Shown here: positions 1 to 7,656 of the stretch, one piece after another
Layout: each line of letters opens with the position of its first letter
Position numbering within the stretch: the stretch's first letter is position 1
Source of the DNA: Zoogloea oleivorans
GTDB taxonomy: Bacteria; Pseudomonadota; Gammaproteobacteria; Burkholderiales; Rhodocyclaceae
Direction: 5' to 3'
Length of the DNA stretch: 39,058 bases
Assembly (NCBI GenBank): GCA_030157785.1
Contig: JAOAUC010000056.1
Span: 1-39,058 of the forward strand
Program-made: the position numbers and the translations under genes
Notes under the pieces: model-generated
Database searches by the model: none
Seen by the model: only the letters and a program-made list of their open reading frames with translations
Told to the model about the DNA's origin: nothing

Positions 1-64
1 CGGTGCGCGGCAGGCTGCGGCTGGCCAGCAGGCGGGCGGTGAGGGTCCGGATCTGTTGTTCCAT
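1..64 (-). CDS. Start of an unidentified gene, cut by the window edge
   Basis: Only the first 21 codons lie in the window. The translation begins MEQQIRTLTARLLASRSLPR. The ATG (64-62) shares one base with the TGA stop (66-64) of the upstream gene, so the two are probably translationally coupled and transcribed together. Nothing in the visible residues identifies a family. If the upstream gene is a kleisin-like subunit, a small MksE/JetB-type partner would be expected here, but this is only a guess from gene order. Confidence 0.6.
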   Translation of the reverse strand, partial: MEQQIRTLTARLLASRSLPRT

Positions 65-1404
65 CAGGCTTCGTCGGAAAGGGTTTCGGTGTTGTCGAAC
101 GTAGGTATGACTTCGGCGGCCGGCAGGCTGCCGCGGGCGCCCACCAGGCCGGCCGACATGCGGGCGATCTCGTCTTCGCCGACCTTTACGGTGCCGGCCT
201 CGAATAGCACCTCGAGGGGCAGGCGCATGAAGTCGCCGATGGGGCCGTCGGCCGGGCTGCTGCCGGCGCTGTCGCCGCCGTCCGCCAGTAGCGCCAGCAG
301 TGACAGCCGGTAACTGCTGGCCGGGAAGCCGCCACCGGCAACCACGTGGGCGAGGCTGGCCGGTTGTGCACCCGCCTCGCCGAGGCGAGCCAGGCGCTGG
401 CTGAAGTGCTGCAGGAGGCGCAGGTCTTCCTGTTCGGGTTGGCGGTTGGGCGCGTCTTCGGACGGCGGCAGGGCGGTGTCGGCCTCGATCTGGCGGGCTT
501 CTTCGGAAAGCGCCAGTTCGGCCCGGTCGAGGAGTTCGTGGCCGCCGGCCAGCAGTGTGAGTTCGGGGGCCGGGGCAAGGGCGCCCAGCGCCAGTTCGGC
601 CAGCCCGCGGGAATCCAGCCCGCGCAGCCAGCCGGCCACGTCGCTGGACGAAATGCCGGAGCCGCCGAGGGTGACGCGCTGGGCTTCGATTTTGTTGACG
701 GCGCGCTGGAAGGCCGCATCCACCCGCGCCAGGCGCGACTGGGCGAGGCCGATACGCTGGGCCACGCGGGCCAGATCAAAGGGGACTTCCGGGTCGGCCA
801 GCAGATTGAGCAGGACCTCGGTGCCTTTCTCGATCCAGCGGGTGTTGGCGGACAGGCGCCGGCGGGCGTCGGCGATGCGGAATTCGGAGCCCGAGGCGAT
901 GGCGTCCTCAAAGTGCCAGGCCAGGTCGTTGAGCTTGCCGAGCAGGTGACCCAGGGCCTCCGGCGTGACGCTGCCGACGGCCTGCAGGCCGGCCAGCTGG
1001 GCGGTCAGGAAGCCCAGCTCGAGGTCGTCCTCGGCGCTGAAACTGACCAGCATGCCGATGGCCGCCACCGCGTTGCGGCCCAGGTCGGAGAGGGCGTAGA
1101 GGCCGTCGTCGCCGATCTCCAGCAGGCCGTTGCCGCGCAGGCGGCGCAACACGGTTTCGAGCTTGACCGGGTCGAGGAAGGAGAAGCGCTGGCGCAGGGT
1201 TTCGGGTTCCCAGCGGGGCGCATCGGTTTCGCGGCCGATCTCGCGCAGCACCAGCAGGCGCATCAGCACTTCGGCCTCGCTGCCGTGGAAGAGTGTGCTG
1301 AAGGCGGAGAGCAGCGCGCGGGCGTTGAGGAGCGGGGCGAGTTCGGGAACGTCGTCGGCGACGACGCCGGGCGCCAGCAGCTCTTCCAGGCGGACTTCGG
1401 TCAT
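64..1404 (-). CDS. Uncharacterised winged-helix/helical protein, possibly kleisin-like
   Basis: This is a 446-residue protein with no signal peptide or membrane segment, so it is probably cytoplasmic. Residues about 45-117 read as a winged helix: an alpha-helical stretch, then a helix pair around LETVLRRLRGNGLLEIGDD, then a short wing ending in ALSDLGRNAV. The middle is all helix (about 120-345, rich in Leu, Ala, Arg and Glu). The C-terminal third is low in aromatic residues and has glycine and proline turns. An N-terminal winged helix followed by a helical bundle recalls MukF/MksF/JetA kleisin subunits, but I see no diagnostic motif and the match is weak. It lies downstream of prfB and the 416-residue membrane protein on the same strand and overlaps the next gene by one base, so it belongs to an operon continuing off the window. 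No strong Shine-Dalgarno precedes the ATG. Confidence 0.75.
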   Translation of the reverse strand: MTEVRLEELLAPGVVADDVPELAPLLNARALLSAFSTLFHGSEAEVLMRLLVLREIGRETDAPRWEPETLRQRFSFLDPVKLETVLRRLRGNGLLEIGDDGLYALSDLGRNAVAAIGMLVSFSAEDDLELGFLTAQLAGLQAVGSVTPEALGHLLGKLNDLAWHFEDAIASGSEFRIADARRRLSANTRWIEKGTEVLLNLLADPEVPFDLARVAQRIGLAQSRLARVDAAFQRAVNKIEAQRVTLGGSGISSSDVAGWLRGLDSRGLAELALGALAPAPELTLLAGGHELLDRAELALSEEARQIEADTALPPSEDAPNRQPEQEDLRLLQHFSQRLARLGEAGAQPASLAHVVAGGGFPASSYRLSLLALLADGGDSAGSSPADGPIGDFMRLPLEVLFEAGTVKVGEDEIARMSAGLVGARGSLPAAEVIPTFDNTETLSDEA

Positions 1405-1417
1405 GGGGTGAAAGCGC

Positions 1418-2668
1418 TTAGCGGAACAGGGCGAGGGCGGCGATGCGGCGTTCGATTTCGTCGCTCATGCGCTTGTAGGCCGGCGCGCCCACTCCGCCAA
1501 AGCGGCGCTGGAACTCGTCGGTCATCATGAATTCGGGGAGTCCGTCGATGGACGGCAGCATGGCTGCGTCGGTCAGCCCGGCAGCCAGCGCGGCGGCGAG
1601 GCGTTCGGGGCTGCGCACTGCGAGTTCGCCCAGGCGGGTGCCGGCGCGGTCGGCAGTGAGGTCGATGAAGGAAAAGCCGCTGCCCTTCTTCGCGTCGTCG
1701 ACTTCCTTCTCAAGCCCGACAGCGTTGGCCAGCGGTTCACCCGCCGAGGCTGCCAGTGCTGCGGAAACGCTGAAGTGCTGGGCCAGGTCGGCACGGCCGC
1801 GCAGGGTCAGGGTCAGCGGGCGGGGTTGCGGCCACTGGCGGGCTTCGGGAATCAGCAGGGCGACGTTCTTGCCGCTCAGGTGGAAGGCGGTGACCAGGAG
1901 TGCGTCCCGGTAGGCATTGGCCCGGTCGGTGGCCGAGGCCTTGTCGCCGGCTTCGGCCAGCAGCGGGCCGAGGATGCTGGCCAGCGGTACCGTGCGGGCC
2001 AGGCCGACGCTATCCATCTGGCTCACCAGGCGCCGGTGGGCGGTAGCGAGGCGTTCGCGCTGCTCCGGCGCAATGGCCATGGCGCGGGCCGAATCGAGGA
2101 TTTCCGGCTGCCACACATAGGTGAAGTAGAGGTACTCGGGGGTGATGACAACGCGCGAAATCGTCTGCTTGAGCAGATCGCGTTCGGCGCTCATGTCGGT
2201 GTGCCTGACGTACCAGTCGAAGGCCGCGTGGAAGAGCGGCACGGGGACGGGGACCGTGCCGACGTGCACTTGTTCGAGGACGAGCTGATCGCCGTTGGCG
2301 CCCACCTGGGCGGTCACGTTGAGGAAGCGCCCGAGGGGTGTGGCGGGCAGGCGGGCGGAATAGCGGATCTCTGCGCCGCCCTCGTACAGGCCAAGGGCTG
2401 CACTGCCCTTCAGGCCGCGTGAGCTGGCGACGTTGAGCAGGGTTTCCAGGTCGGGTCCGGCGATGCGGACCTCACGGCTTTCATTGCGGATCAACTTGCG
2501 CGGGTCGTTCTTGCGGATGATCTCCTTCGCCCGCATGACGGCGGCCGCGGACGGCCCTTCCGCCTGCGCGACGAGGGGCGTCTCTTCGACGGCCTTGAAG
2601 GCCAGCGCCACCAGGACAGCCAGCAACACCATGAAGCCGGCTGTCAGCCAGCGGAGCAAACGCATCAT
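1418..2668 (-). CDS. Uncharacterised membrane-anchored periplasmic protein
   Basis: This 416-residue protein begins with a single hydrophobic segment (about residues 5-25, rich in Leu, Val and Ala). No convincing cleavage site follows, so it is probably an inner-membrane protein with one N-terminal anchor and a large periplasmic domain. The body alternates amphipathic strands and helices and has no catalytic motif I recognise. A distinctive block near the C-terminus (about 330-400) contains GFSFIDLTADRAGTRLGELA followed by MLPSIDGLPEFM. The ATG is preceded by AGGA about 8 bases upstream. It starts 24 bases after the prfB stop and ends 13 bases before the next gene, so the three are probably one transcript. 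I cannot name a function; the neighbourhood does not suggest a pathway. Confidence 0.8.
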   Translation of the reverse strand: MMRLLRWLTAGFMVLLAVLVALAFKAVEETPLVAQAEGPSAAAVMRAKEIIRKNDPRKLIRNESREVRIAGPDLETLLNVASSRGLKGSAALGLYEGGAEIRYSARLPATPLGRFLNVTAQVGANGDQLVLEQVHVGTVPVPVPLFHAAFDWYVRHTDMSAERDLLKQTISRVVITPEYLYFTYVWQPEILDSARAMAIAPEQRERLATAHRRLVSQMDSVGLARTVPLASILGPLLAEAGDKASATDRANAYRDALLVTAFHLSGKNVALLIPEARQWPQPRPLTLTLRGRADLAQHFSVSAALAASAGEPLANAVGLEKEVDDAKKGSGFSFIDLTADRAGTRLGELAVRSPERLAAALAAGLTDAAMLPSIDGLPEFMMTDEFQRRFGGVGAPAYKRMSDEIERRIAALALFR

Positions 2669-2692
2669 CTTGAAGATCCTGGCAACGCTGCC

Positions 2693-3797
2693 TTAAACGC
2701 CCTGCTTGAGGCTGGCCTGGATGAAACCGTCCAGGTCGCCGTCGAGCACGCCCTGGGTGTTGCCGACTTCGTAGCTGGTGCGCAGATCCTTGATGCGGCT
2801 CTGGTCGAGCACGTAGCTGCGGATCTGGTGGCCCCAGCCAATGTCGCTCTTCGAGTCTTCGAGCTTCTGCTGTTCGCTCTGGCGCTTGCGCAGCTCGGCT
2901 TCATAGAGGCGGGCGCGCAGCATGGACCAGGCTTCGTCCCTGTTGCGGTGCTGCGAGCGGTCGTTCTGGCACTGCACGACAATGCCGGTGGGGACGTGGG
3001 TGAGACGCACCGCGGAGTCGGTCTTGTTGATGTGCTGACCGCCCGCGCCGGAGGCCCGGTAGGTGTCGGTGCGCACGTCGGCGGGGTTGATGTCGATCTC
3101 GATGGAGTCGTCCACCTCGGGGAACACGAACACCGAGCAGAAGCTGGTGTGGCGGCGGGCGTTGGAGTCGAAGGGGCTCTTGCGGACGAGGCGGTGGATG
3201 CCGGTCTCGGTGCGCAGGAAGCCGTAGGCGTATTCGCCGCCGACCTTGATGGTGGCGCTCTTGATGCCGGCCACTTCGCCTTCGGATTCTTCGAGCAGCT
3301 CGACCTGGAAGCCCTTGCGTTCGGCGTAGCGCAGATACATGCGCTCGAGCATGCCGGCCCAGTCCTGGGCCTCGGTGCCGCCGGCGCCGGACTGGATTTC
3401 GATGAAGCAGGCGTTGCCGTCCATCGGGTTGTTGAACATGCGGCGGAATTCAAGCTCGCCCACGCGGCCTTCGAGGGTCGCGGTGTCGGCTTCGACGGCC
3501 TGCATGGTGTCTTCGTCGTCTTCCATCGAGGCAAGCTCGAACAGATCCTTGCAGTCGGCCAGGCCCTGGTCGATTTCCTGCAGGTTCACAACGACGCCTT
3601 CGAGGGTCTTCTTTTCCTTGCCGAGTTCCTGGGCGTGGGCCGCGTCGTTCCAGATATCGGGGTCTTCGAGTTGCTTGCTGACTTCGATCAGCTTTTCAGC
3701 CTTGGTATCGTAGTCAAAGATACCTCCGAAGTTCTTGCTCCCGAGCCTTCAGGTCGGCGAGCTTGTTGGAGATGGCGTTCAGACGTTCTGCTTCCAT
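2693..3797 (-). CDS. prfB: Peptide chain release factor 2 (RF2), with programmed +1 frameshift
   Basis: RF2 recognises UGA and UAA stop codons in the ribosomal A site and triggers peptide release. The gene is read in two frames. Codons 1-27 start at ATG 3797 and end ..RRYL before an in-frame TGA (3716-3714). A +1 slip at CTT-T then continues with DYDTKAEKL. The joined product is 367 residues, normal for the family. The anticodon-mimic tripeptide SPF (about 207-209) marks it as RF2 rather than RF1, and the catalytic GGQ lies at about 252-254 in SGAGGQHIN. The C-terminus ([24 protein letters not shown]) is also typical of RF2. The frameshift makes the gene autoregulated: low RF2 favours slipping and so more RF2. 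It probably leads an operon with the two uncharacterised genes downstream; lysS, often next to prfB elsewhere, is absent. Confidence 0.97.
3711..3727 (-). promoter_or_regulatory. Programmed +1 ribosomal frameshift site of prfB
   Basis: On the minus strand the sequence reads GGAGGT-AT-CTTTGAC-TA. The slippery CTT codon (3719-3717) is followed by the in-frame TGA stop (3716-3714) and then C. An internal Shine-Dalgarno-like GGAGG lies 3 bases upstream of CTT, the close spacing that promotes the forward slip in the classic RF2 autoregulatory site. Slipping past T3716 reads GAC as Asp, giving ..Tyr-Leu-Asp.. as in E. coli RF2. Confidence 0.95.
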
Positions 3798-3814
3798 GAT
3801 CGGTGCCCAGGCTG

Positions 3815-3837
3815 GTTCGGGAAAACCGAACATTATA
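3815..3837 (-). promoter_or_regulatory. Candidate prfB promoter: perfect -10 box and overlapping hairpin
   Basis: The minus strand has a perfect -10 hexamer TATAAT at 3837-3832, 34 bases upstream of the prfB ATG. I found no good -35 at a 16-18 base spacing. Directly downstream, GTTCGG and CCGAAC (3826-3831 and 3815-3820) form a 6-bp hairpin with a 5-base loop. It would lie at or just after the transcription start. Confidence 0.45.
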
Positions 3838-3935
3838 CCTTGTGTCATGCGGGGTGGTGCCTTGCCAGAATGCGGGGCGTAGAGGCCGGAGGGGCTGTGC
3901 TAGGCTTCTTTCATATAAAGCGCGGTGACGAATCC

Positions 3936-5549
3936 ATGATCAATTCCTCCCTTGATGCCCATGGCCCGCAGCGCCAGGGCGGGTGGTTGCTGCCGGTGAG
4001 CGTGCGCTGGATCACCTTGCTGGCGGTGCTCATCGGTCTGGCTGCCACCGCCGCCCTGACTTTCACGCTGGAGCACATCTTCAGTGAAGAGCGGGCCCGC
4101 CAGGATCTGGCGCGGGATCTGGCACGCACCACCCGCGTCCTGACCCTCACCATGCAGGGCCAGTTGTGGGACTACGCGCGGGACGAGGCCGAGGCCACGG
4201 TCAAGGCGCTTGTGGCAGACGATCCGCGGGTCGTGTCGGTCACTGTCTTTGATGCGGCGGCCCAGCGCCCCTTCGTCGAATACGCGGGGGCGGAGGAGCC
4301 GGAGCCCGCCAGTGTGCTCGGCCAGTCAGGCGAGATCGAGGCCAACGGGGAAATCATCGGGCGGGTTTCGGTGCGGATGACGTCCGCCCCTTATCTGGCC
4401 GAGGCGCGGGCCACGGTGCAGCGGAGCATGTTGACGACAGCGGCAATGCTGCTGCTTGGCGGCGTGCTGATCATGGGTTTTCTGCAGCGCCGCCTGCTAC
4501 GGCCCATGGCCGCCCTGACCGGCGCGGCGCGGACCTTGTCGGAAGGCAATTTCAAGCTGGAGATCCACCCCCTGCGGGACGACGAGGTGGGGCGCGTAGC
4601 AGTCGCCCTTGAGAACATGCGGGTGGCGCTGCTGCGCGCCTTCGACGAGCTGCATGCGAAGAACGACGAGCTTACCGCCCATGCCGCCCTGCTGGAGCAG
4701 CGGGTTGCCGAGCGCACCGAGGCGCTGTCCCGCGCCAATGTCGAACTGCTCGGTGCCATGGAAGCCCTGAAGAGCACCCAGAGCGGCCTCATCGAGGCGG
4801 AAAAACTGGCCTCCCTGGGCCGCCTGGTGGCGGGCGTTGCCCACGAACTGAACACTCCACTCGGCAATGCGCTGACAGTGGTGACCACCCTGGATGACCT
4901 GCTCACCGGGCTGGAAGGACGGGTGGCCGGCAACACCCTGCGCCGCTCCGATCTGCAGGCCCACGTGGAGGCGGCGCGCGAGGGCCAGGACATCCTCGTG
5001 CGTAACGTGACCCGGGCGGCGGATCTGGTACGCGGTTTCAAGCAGCTGGCCATCGACCAGACCACCGACATGCGGCGGCGTTTCAGCTTGGTGGAGGTGA
5101 TCAACGAGATACTGATTACCGTGCGGCCGAGTTTCAATCACAGCCCCTTCCGCATCGAAACCGAGCTGATGGATGCGTCCATGGACAGTTTTCCCGGGCC
5201 GTTCGGCCAAGTGCTGACCAACCTGGTGCTGAACGCCCTGGCCCACGCTTTTGCCGGGCGCGAAGAAGGCTGCGTGACGATCAGCACGTCCGTGCTCGAC
5301 GGCGAGCGGGTCTGCCTGGTGTGTCGGGACGACGGGGTCGGCATGGCGCCGGAGGTGCTGCAGCGGATCTTCGAGCCCTTCTTTACGACCCGTTTCGGCC
5401 AGGGGGGCTCGGGGCTGGGCTTGCATATCGCGCGCAACATCGTGGTAGGGCTGCTAGGTGGCACCATCGAGGTGCGCAGCGCACCGGGGCAGGGGGCGGA
5501 GTTCCGGGTGACGATCCCGCGGGTTGCGCCGCTGCGGGTGGCGGCTTAG
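3936..5549 (+). CDS. Membrane sensor histidine kinase (HAMP, HisKA, HATPase)
   Basis: This 537-residue inner-membrane kinase should autophosphorylate on His and pass the phosphate to a response regulator. Visible parts are TM1 (about 24-47), a periplasmic sensor region of about 130 residues without a recognised motif, TM2 (about 170-188), a HAMP linker (about 190-240, with LRPMAALTGAARTLSEGNF), a coiled coil (about 245-290), and an H-box GVAHELNTPLGN with the phosphoacceptor near residue 303. The ATPase has an N-box (TNLVLNALAHAF), a G1 box (DDGVGMAPE), an F-box (FEPFFTTR) and a G2 box (GSGLGLHIA). The frame is open further upstream, but ATG 3936 is chosen because it places TM1 normally; its Shine-Dalgarno is weak. 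It carries no receiver domain. The convergent response regulator pair next door (stop only 8 bases away) is the likely partner. Confidence 0.93.
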   Translation: MINSSLDAHGPQRQGGWLLPVSVRWITLLAVLIGLAATAALTFTLEHIFSEERARQDLARDLARTTRVLTLTMQGQLWDYARDEAEATVKALVADDPRVVSVTVFDAAAQRPFVEYAGAEEPEPASVLGQSGEIEANGEIIGRVSVRMTSAPYLAEARATVQRSMLTTAAMLLLGGVLIMGFLQRRLLRPMAALTGAARTLSEGNFKLEIHPLRDDEVGRVAVALENMRVALLRAFDELHAKNDELTAHAALLEQRVAERTEALSRANVELLGAMEALKSTQSGLIEAEKLASLGRLVAGVAHELNTPLGNALTVVTTLDDLLTGLEGRVAGNTLRRSDLQAHVEAAREGQDILVRNVTRAADLVRGFKQLAIDQTTDMRRRFSLVEVINEILITVRPSFNHSPFRIETELMDASMDSFPGPFGQVLTNLVLNALAHAFAGREEGCVTISTSVLDGERVCLVCRDDGVGMAPEVLQRIFEPFFTTRFGQGGSGLGLHIARNIVVGLLGGTIEVRSAPGQGAEFRVTIPRVAPLRVAA

Positions 5550-5556
5550 AGCGGGC

Positions 5557-7629
5557 TCAGGGCAGGTAGCCGGACTCTCGCATCAGCTTGCGGGTTTGTT
5601 TGTGGGCGCGCGCCAGCGCCTGGGAGACGTTTTGTTTCCCGCTCAGGGCCTCGCTGATCTCCTGTCCCACGGCGTTGCCGATGGCCGGAAATTCCTGGAT
5701 CGCCACGACCTGGATGCCGATGTAGGGGACCGGCTTCAGGGTGGGGTTGCGGGGGTCGGCCTTGGTCAGTGCGTCGAGCACAAAGCCGGCGAACGGCGCG
5801 GCGGCCTGGTAGCCCGGGTTGTCGTAGGTGGAGCGGCGCGTGCCCGGCGGTGCCGCGACCCAGCCTTCTTCGGCGGCCACCAGCCGGATGTAATCCTTCG
5901 AGGTCGCCCAGGCGATGAACTGTTTGGCTGCCTCGCGCTTGTCGGTGGACGCCGGAATGGCCAGCGCCCAGGTCCATAGCCAGTGCGAACCCTTCGGGGT
6001 GATGGCGGTGGGGGCGGCGGCAAAGCCAAGGCTGGCGGCGACTTTCGATTCCTTCGGGTTGTACAGGCTGCCGGCGGCGACGGTGGCATCGATCCACATG
6101 GCGCAGTGGCCATCGGCGAAGAGGCGGAGGTTTTCGTTGAAGCTGGTGCGGACCGCATCGGGTGGGCCGTAGCGGTGCAGCACGTCCACGTACCAGTTGA
6201 TCGCGCTGGTCCATTCGGGGGAGTCGATTTCAGGCTCCCAGCGGGGTGTGAACCAGCGTCCGCCGAAGGTGTTGATCAGCGTGCTGATCACCGCCATGTT
6301 CTCGCCCCAGCCGGGTTTGCCGCGCAGGCAGATGCCGTATTGCTGTTTCTCGGGGCGATGCAGGGCCTGGGCGAAACGGCGGATGTCATCGACGCTCGGG
6401 CGGGCCGGCATGGCGAGGCCGGCTTGCTGAAAGAGGTCGCGCCGATAGTAGGTCATCGAGCTTTCGGCGTAGAAGGGCAGCGCGTACAGCTTGCCGTTCA
6501 CCGTGAGGCTGCTGCGTACCGCCGGCAGGATGTCATCCAGGTCGTAGCCGGGCGGCAGGCTGTCGATGGGCAGCAGCCAGCCCTGGCGCCAGCTCTGGGC
6601 TTCGTTGGGGCCGATGGTGATGACGTCGAACTGGCCGTCGGCAATGGCCAGGTCGCTGAGGGTGCGCCGGCGCAGGATGTTCTCTTCGAGCACACGCCAC
6701 TCGAGCTCGATGTCGGGGTGGGCCTGTTCGAACTTGCGGGAGAGGCGCTGCATGACCTGCATCTCGCGGTTGTTGACGGTGCCGATGGTCAGCCGCGTGC
6801 GCCCGCCGCTCGGCGGCGAGGGGGCGGCGAGGCCGTGGCGCGACAGGATGCGCACCAGACCGCCGTCCTTTTCGAGGGCCTTGAGACCATCGTTGAAAGC
6901 CTGGCGCAATTCGATGTGGCGGGCCTGCTTGAGCGGGAAGGCCAGGTGGAAGGGGCTGGAGAACAGGGGCGGGGTGAGGAATTCGAGTTTGCCGATGAAG
7001 TACGGGCGCCGGGTGGCCAGGAGGTCGGCCGCCACGTATTTGTCGATGATCGCCGCGTCGATGCGCCCGTAGGCCAGCTTGTCGAGGTTCTGCACGTCCA
7101 GGGTGACCAGTTCCGGGTGCAGCCTTGCGGTGGCTTCGGCGGCGGGGGCGGGCAGGGTGCCGCGGGTGGCGCCGAAACGGTAGCGGGACAGGGCGTCGAG
7201 GGCGACAAGCGGATTGCGTGCGGCCTCCTTGCCGAGGCGGATGGCCGAATCCTTGCGCTTCAGCAGACCCAGGTGGTCGCCCGGAAAGGGGGCCGACAGG
7301 ATGAAGTTGTCGGCCAGGGCTGGGTCGGCATAGACAGGCATCCAGCCGTCCACGTCACCGCTTTCGGCCAGGCTGCGGGCCCGGCTGGCTGGGTAGAAGG
7401 CGATTTCCACCCGATAGCCGCTGCGCGAAAACGCCGCGCGGACCAGTTCGGGCACGTAGCCCTGATCCGGCAGACCCGGCCCGGCGTAGGGTTCGCGCTC
7501 GATGGTGGCCAGGCGGACCAGTCCGGCAGCCTGGGCAAGGTTGCCGGCAAGGCCCAGCAGCAGGCCAAGGGCTGCGGCCTGAATGCAGCGTAGCGCACGC
7601 TGGAGGATGCCTGCGCGGGGAGTAGGCAC
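5557..7629 (-). CDS. Secreted protein fusing two periplasmic binding-protein domains (SBP family 3 + family 1)
   Basis: This 690-residue protein has a signal peptide (hydrophobic core about 15-33, AQA-A near 35). The first domain (about 37-265) looks like a family 3 solute-binding protein, with LATIEREPYAG near its start and GWMPVYADPALADNFILS. The second (about 277-690) looks like a family 1 (sugar-type) binding protein: TIGTVNNREMQVMQRLSRKF, FDVITIGPNEAQSWRQGWL, YALPFYAESSMTYYRRDLF, FADGHCAMWIDATVAAGSLY. Usual binding proteins carry one such domain and 300-450 residues. No ABC permease or ATPase gene is nearby. It starts 27 bases after the EAL response regulator and faces the histidine kinase, so a ligand-sensing role in that signalling set is more likely than transport. 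The start is GTG with no clear Shine-Dalgarno, so the exact N-terminus is uncertain. Confidence 0.88.
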   Translation of the reverse strand: MPTPRAGILQRALRCIQAAALGLLLGLAGNLAQAAGLVRLATIEREPYAGPGLPDQGYVPELVRAAFSRSGYRVEIAFYPASRARSLAESGDVDGWMPVYADPALADNFILSAPFPGDHLGLLKRKDSAIRLGKEAARNPLVALDALSRYRFGATRGTLPAPAAEATARLHPELVTLDVQNLDKLAYGRIDAAIIDKYVAADLLATRRPYFIGKLEFLTPPLFSSPFHLAFPLKQARHIELRQAFNDGLKALEKDGGLVRILSRHGLAAPSPPSGGRTRLTIGTVNNREMQVMQRLSRKFEQAHPDIELEWRVLEENILRRRTLSDLAIADGQFDVITIGPNEAQSWRQGWLLPIDSLPPGYDLDDILPAVRSSLTVNGKLYALPFYAESSMTYYRRDLFQQAGLAMPARPSVDDIRRFAQALHRPEKQQYGICLRGKPGWGENMAVISTLINTFGGRWFTPRWEPEIDSPEWTSAINWYVDVLHRYGPPDAVRTSFNENLRLFADGHCAMWIDATVAAGSLYNPKESKVAASLGFAAAPTAITPKGSHWLWTWALAIPASTDKREAAKQFIAWATSKDYIRLVAAEEGWVAAPPGTRRSTYDNPGYQAAAPFAGFVLDALTKADPRNPTLKPVPYIGIQVVAIQEFPAIGNAVGQEISEALSGKQNVSQALARAHKQTRKLMRESGYLP

Positions 7630-7656
7630 GGTGAGGTTTCGGTGGCGTTCGCTGAT

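Noticed and set aside
346..1530. Long open frame on the plus strand opposite the winged-helix gene
   Set aside because: It has the Gly/Ala/Gln/Arg-rich composition of an antisense shadow in high-GC DNA, no recognisable motif, and overlaps a gene whose frame fits its operon.
2693..3797. prfB as a pseudogene broken by a frameshift
   Set aside because: The break lies exactly at the known CTTTGAC autoregulatory site with an upstream Shine-Dalgarno, and the rest of the protein is complete.
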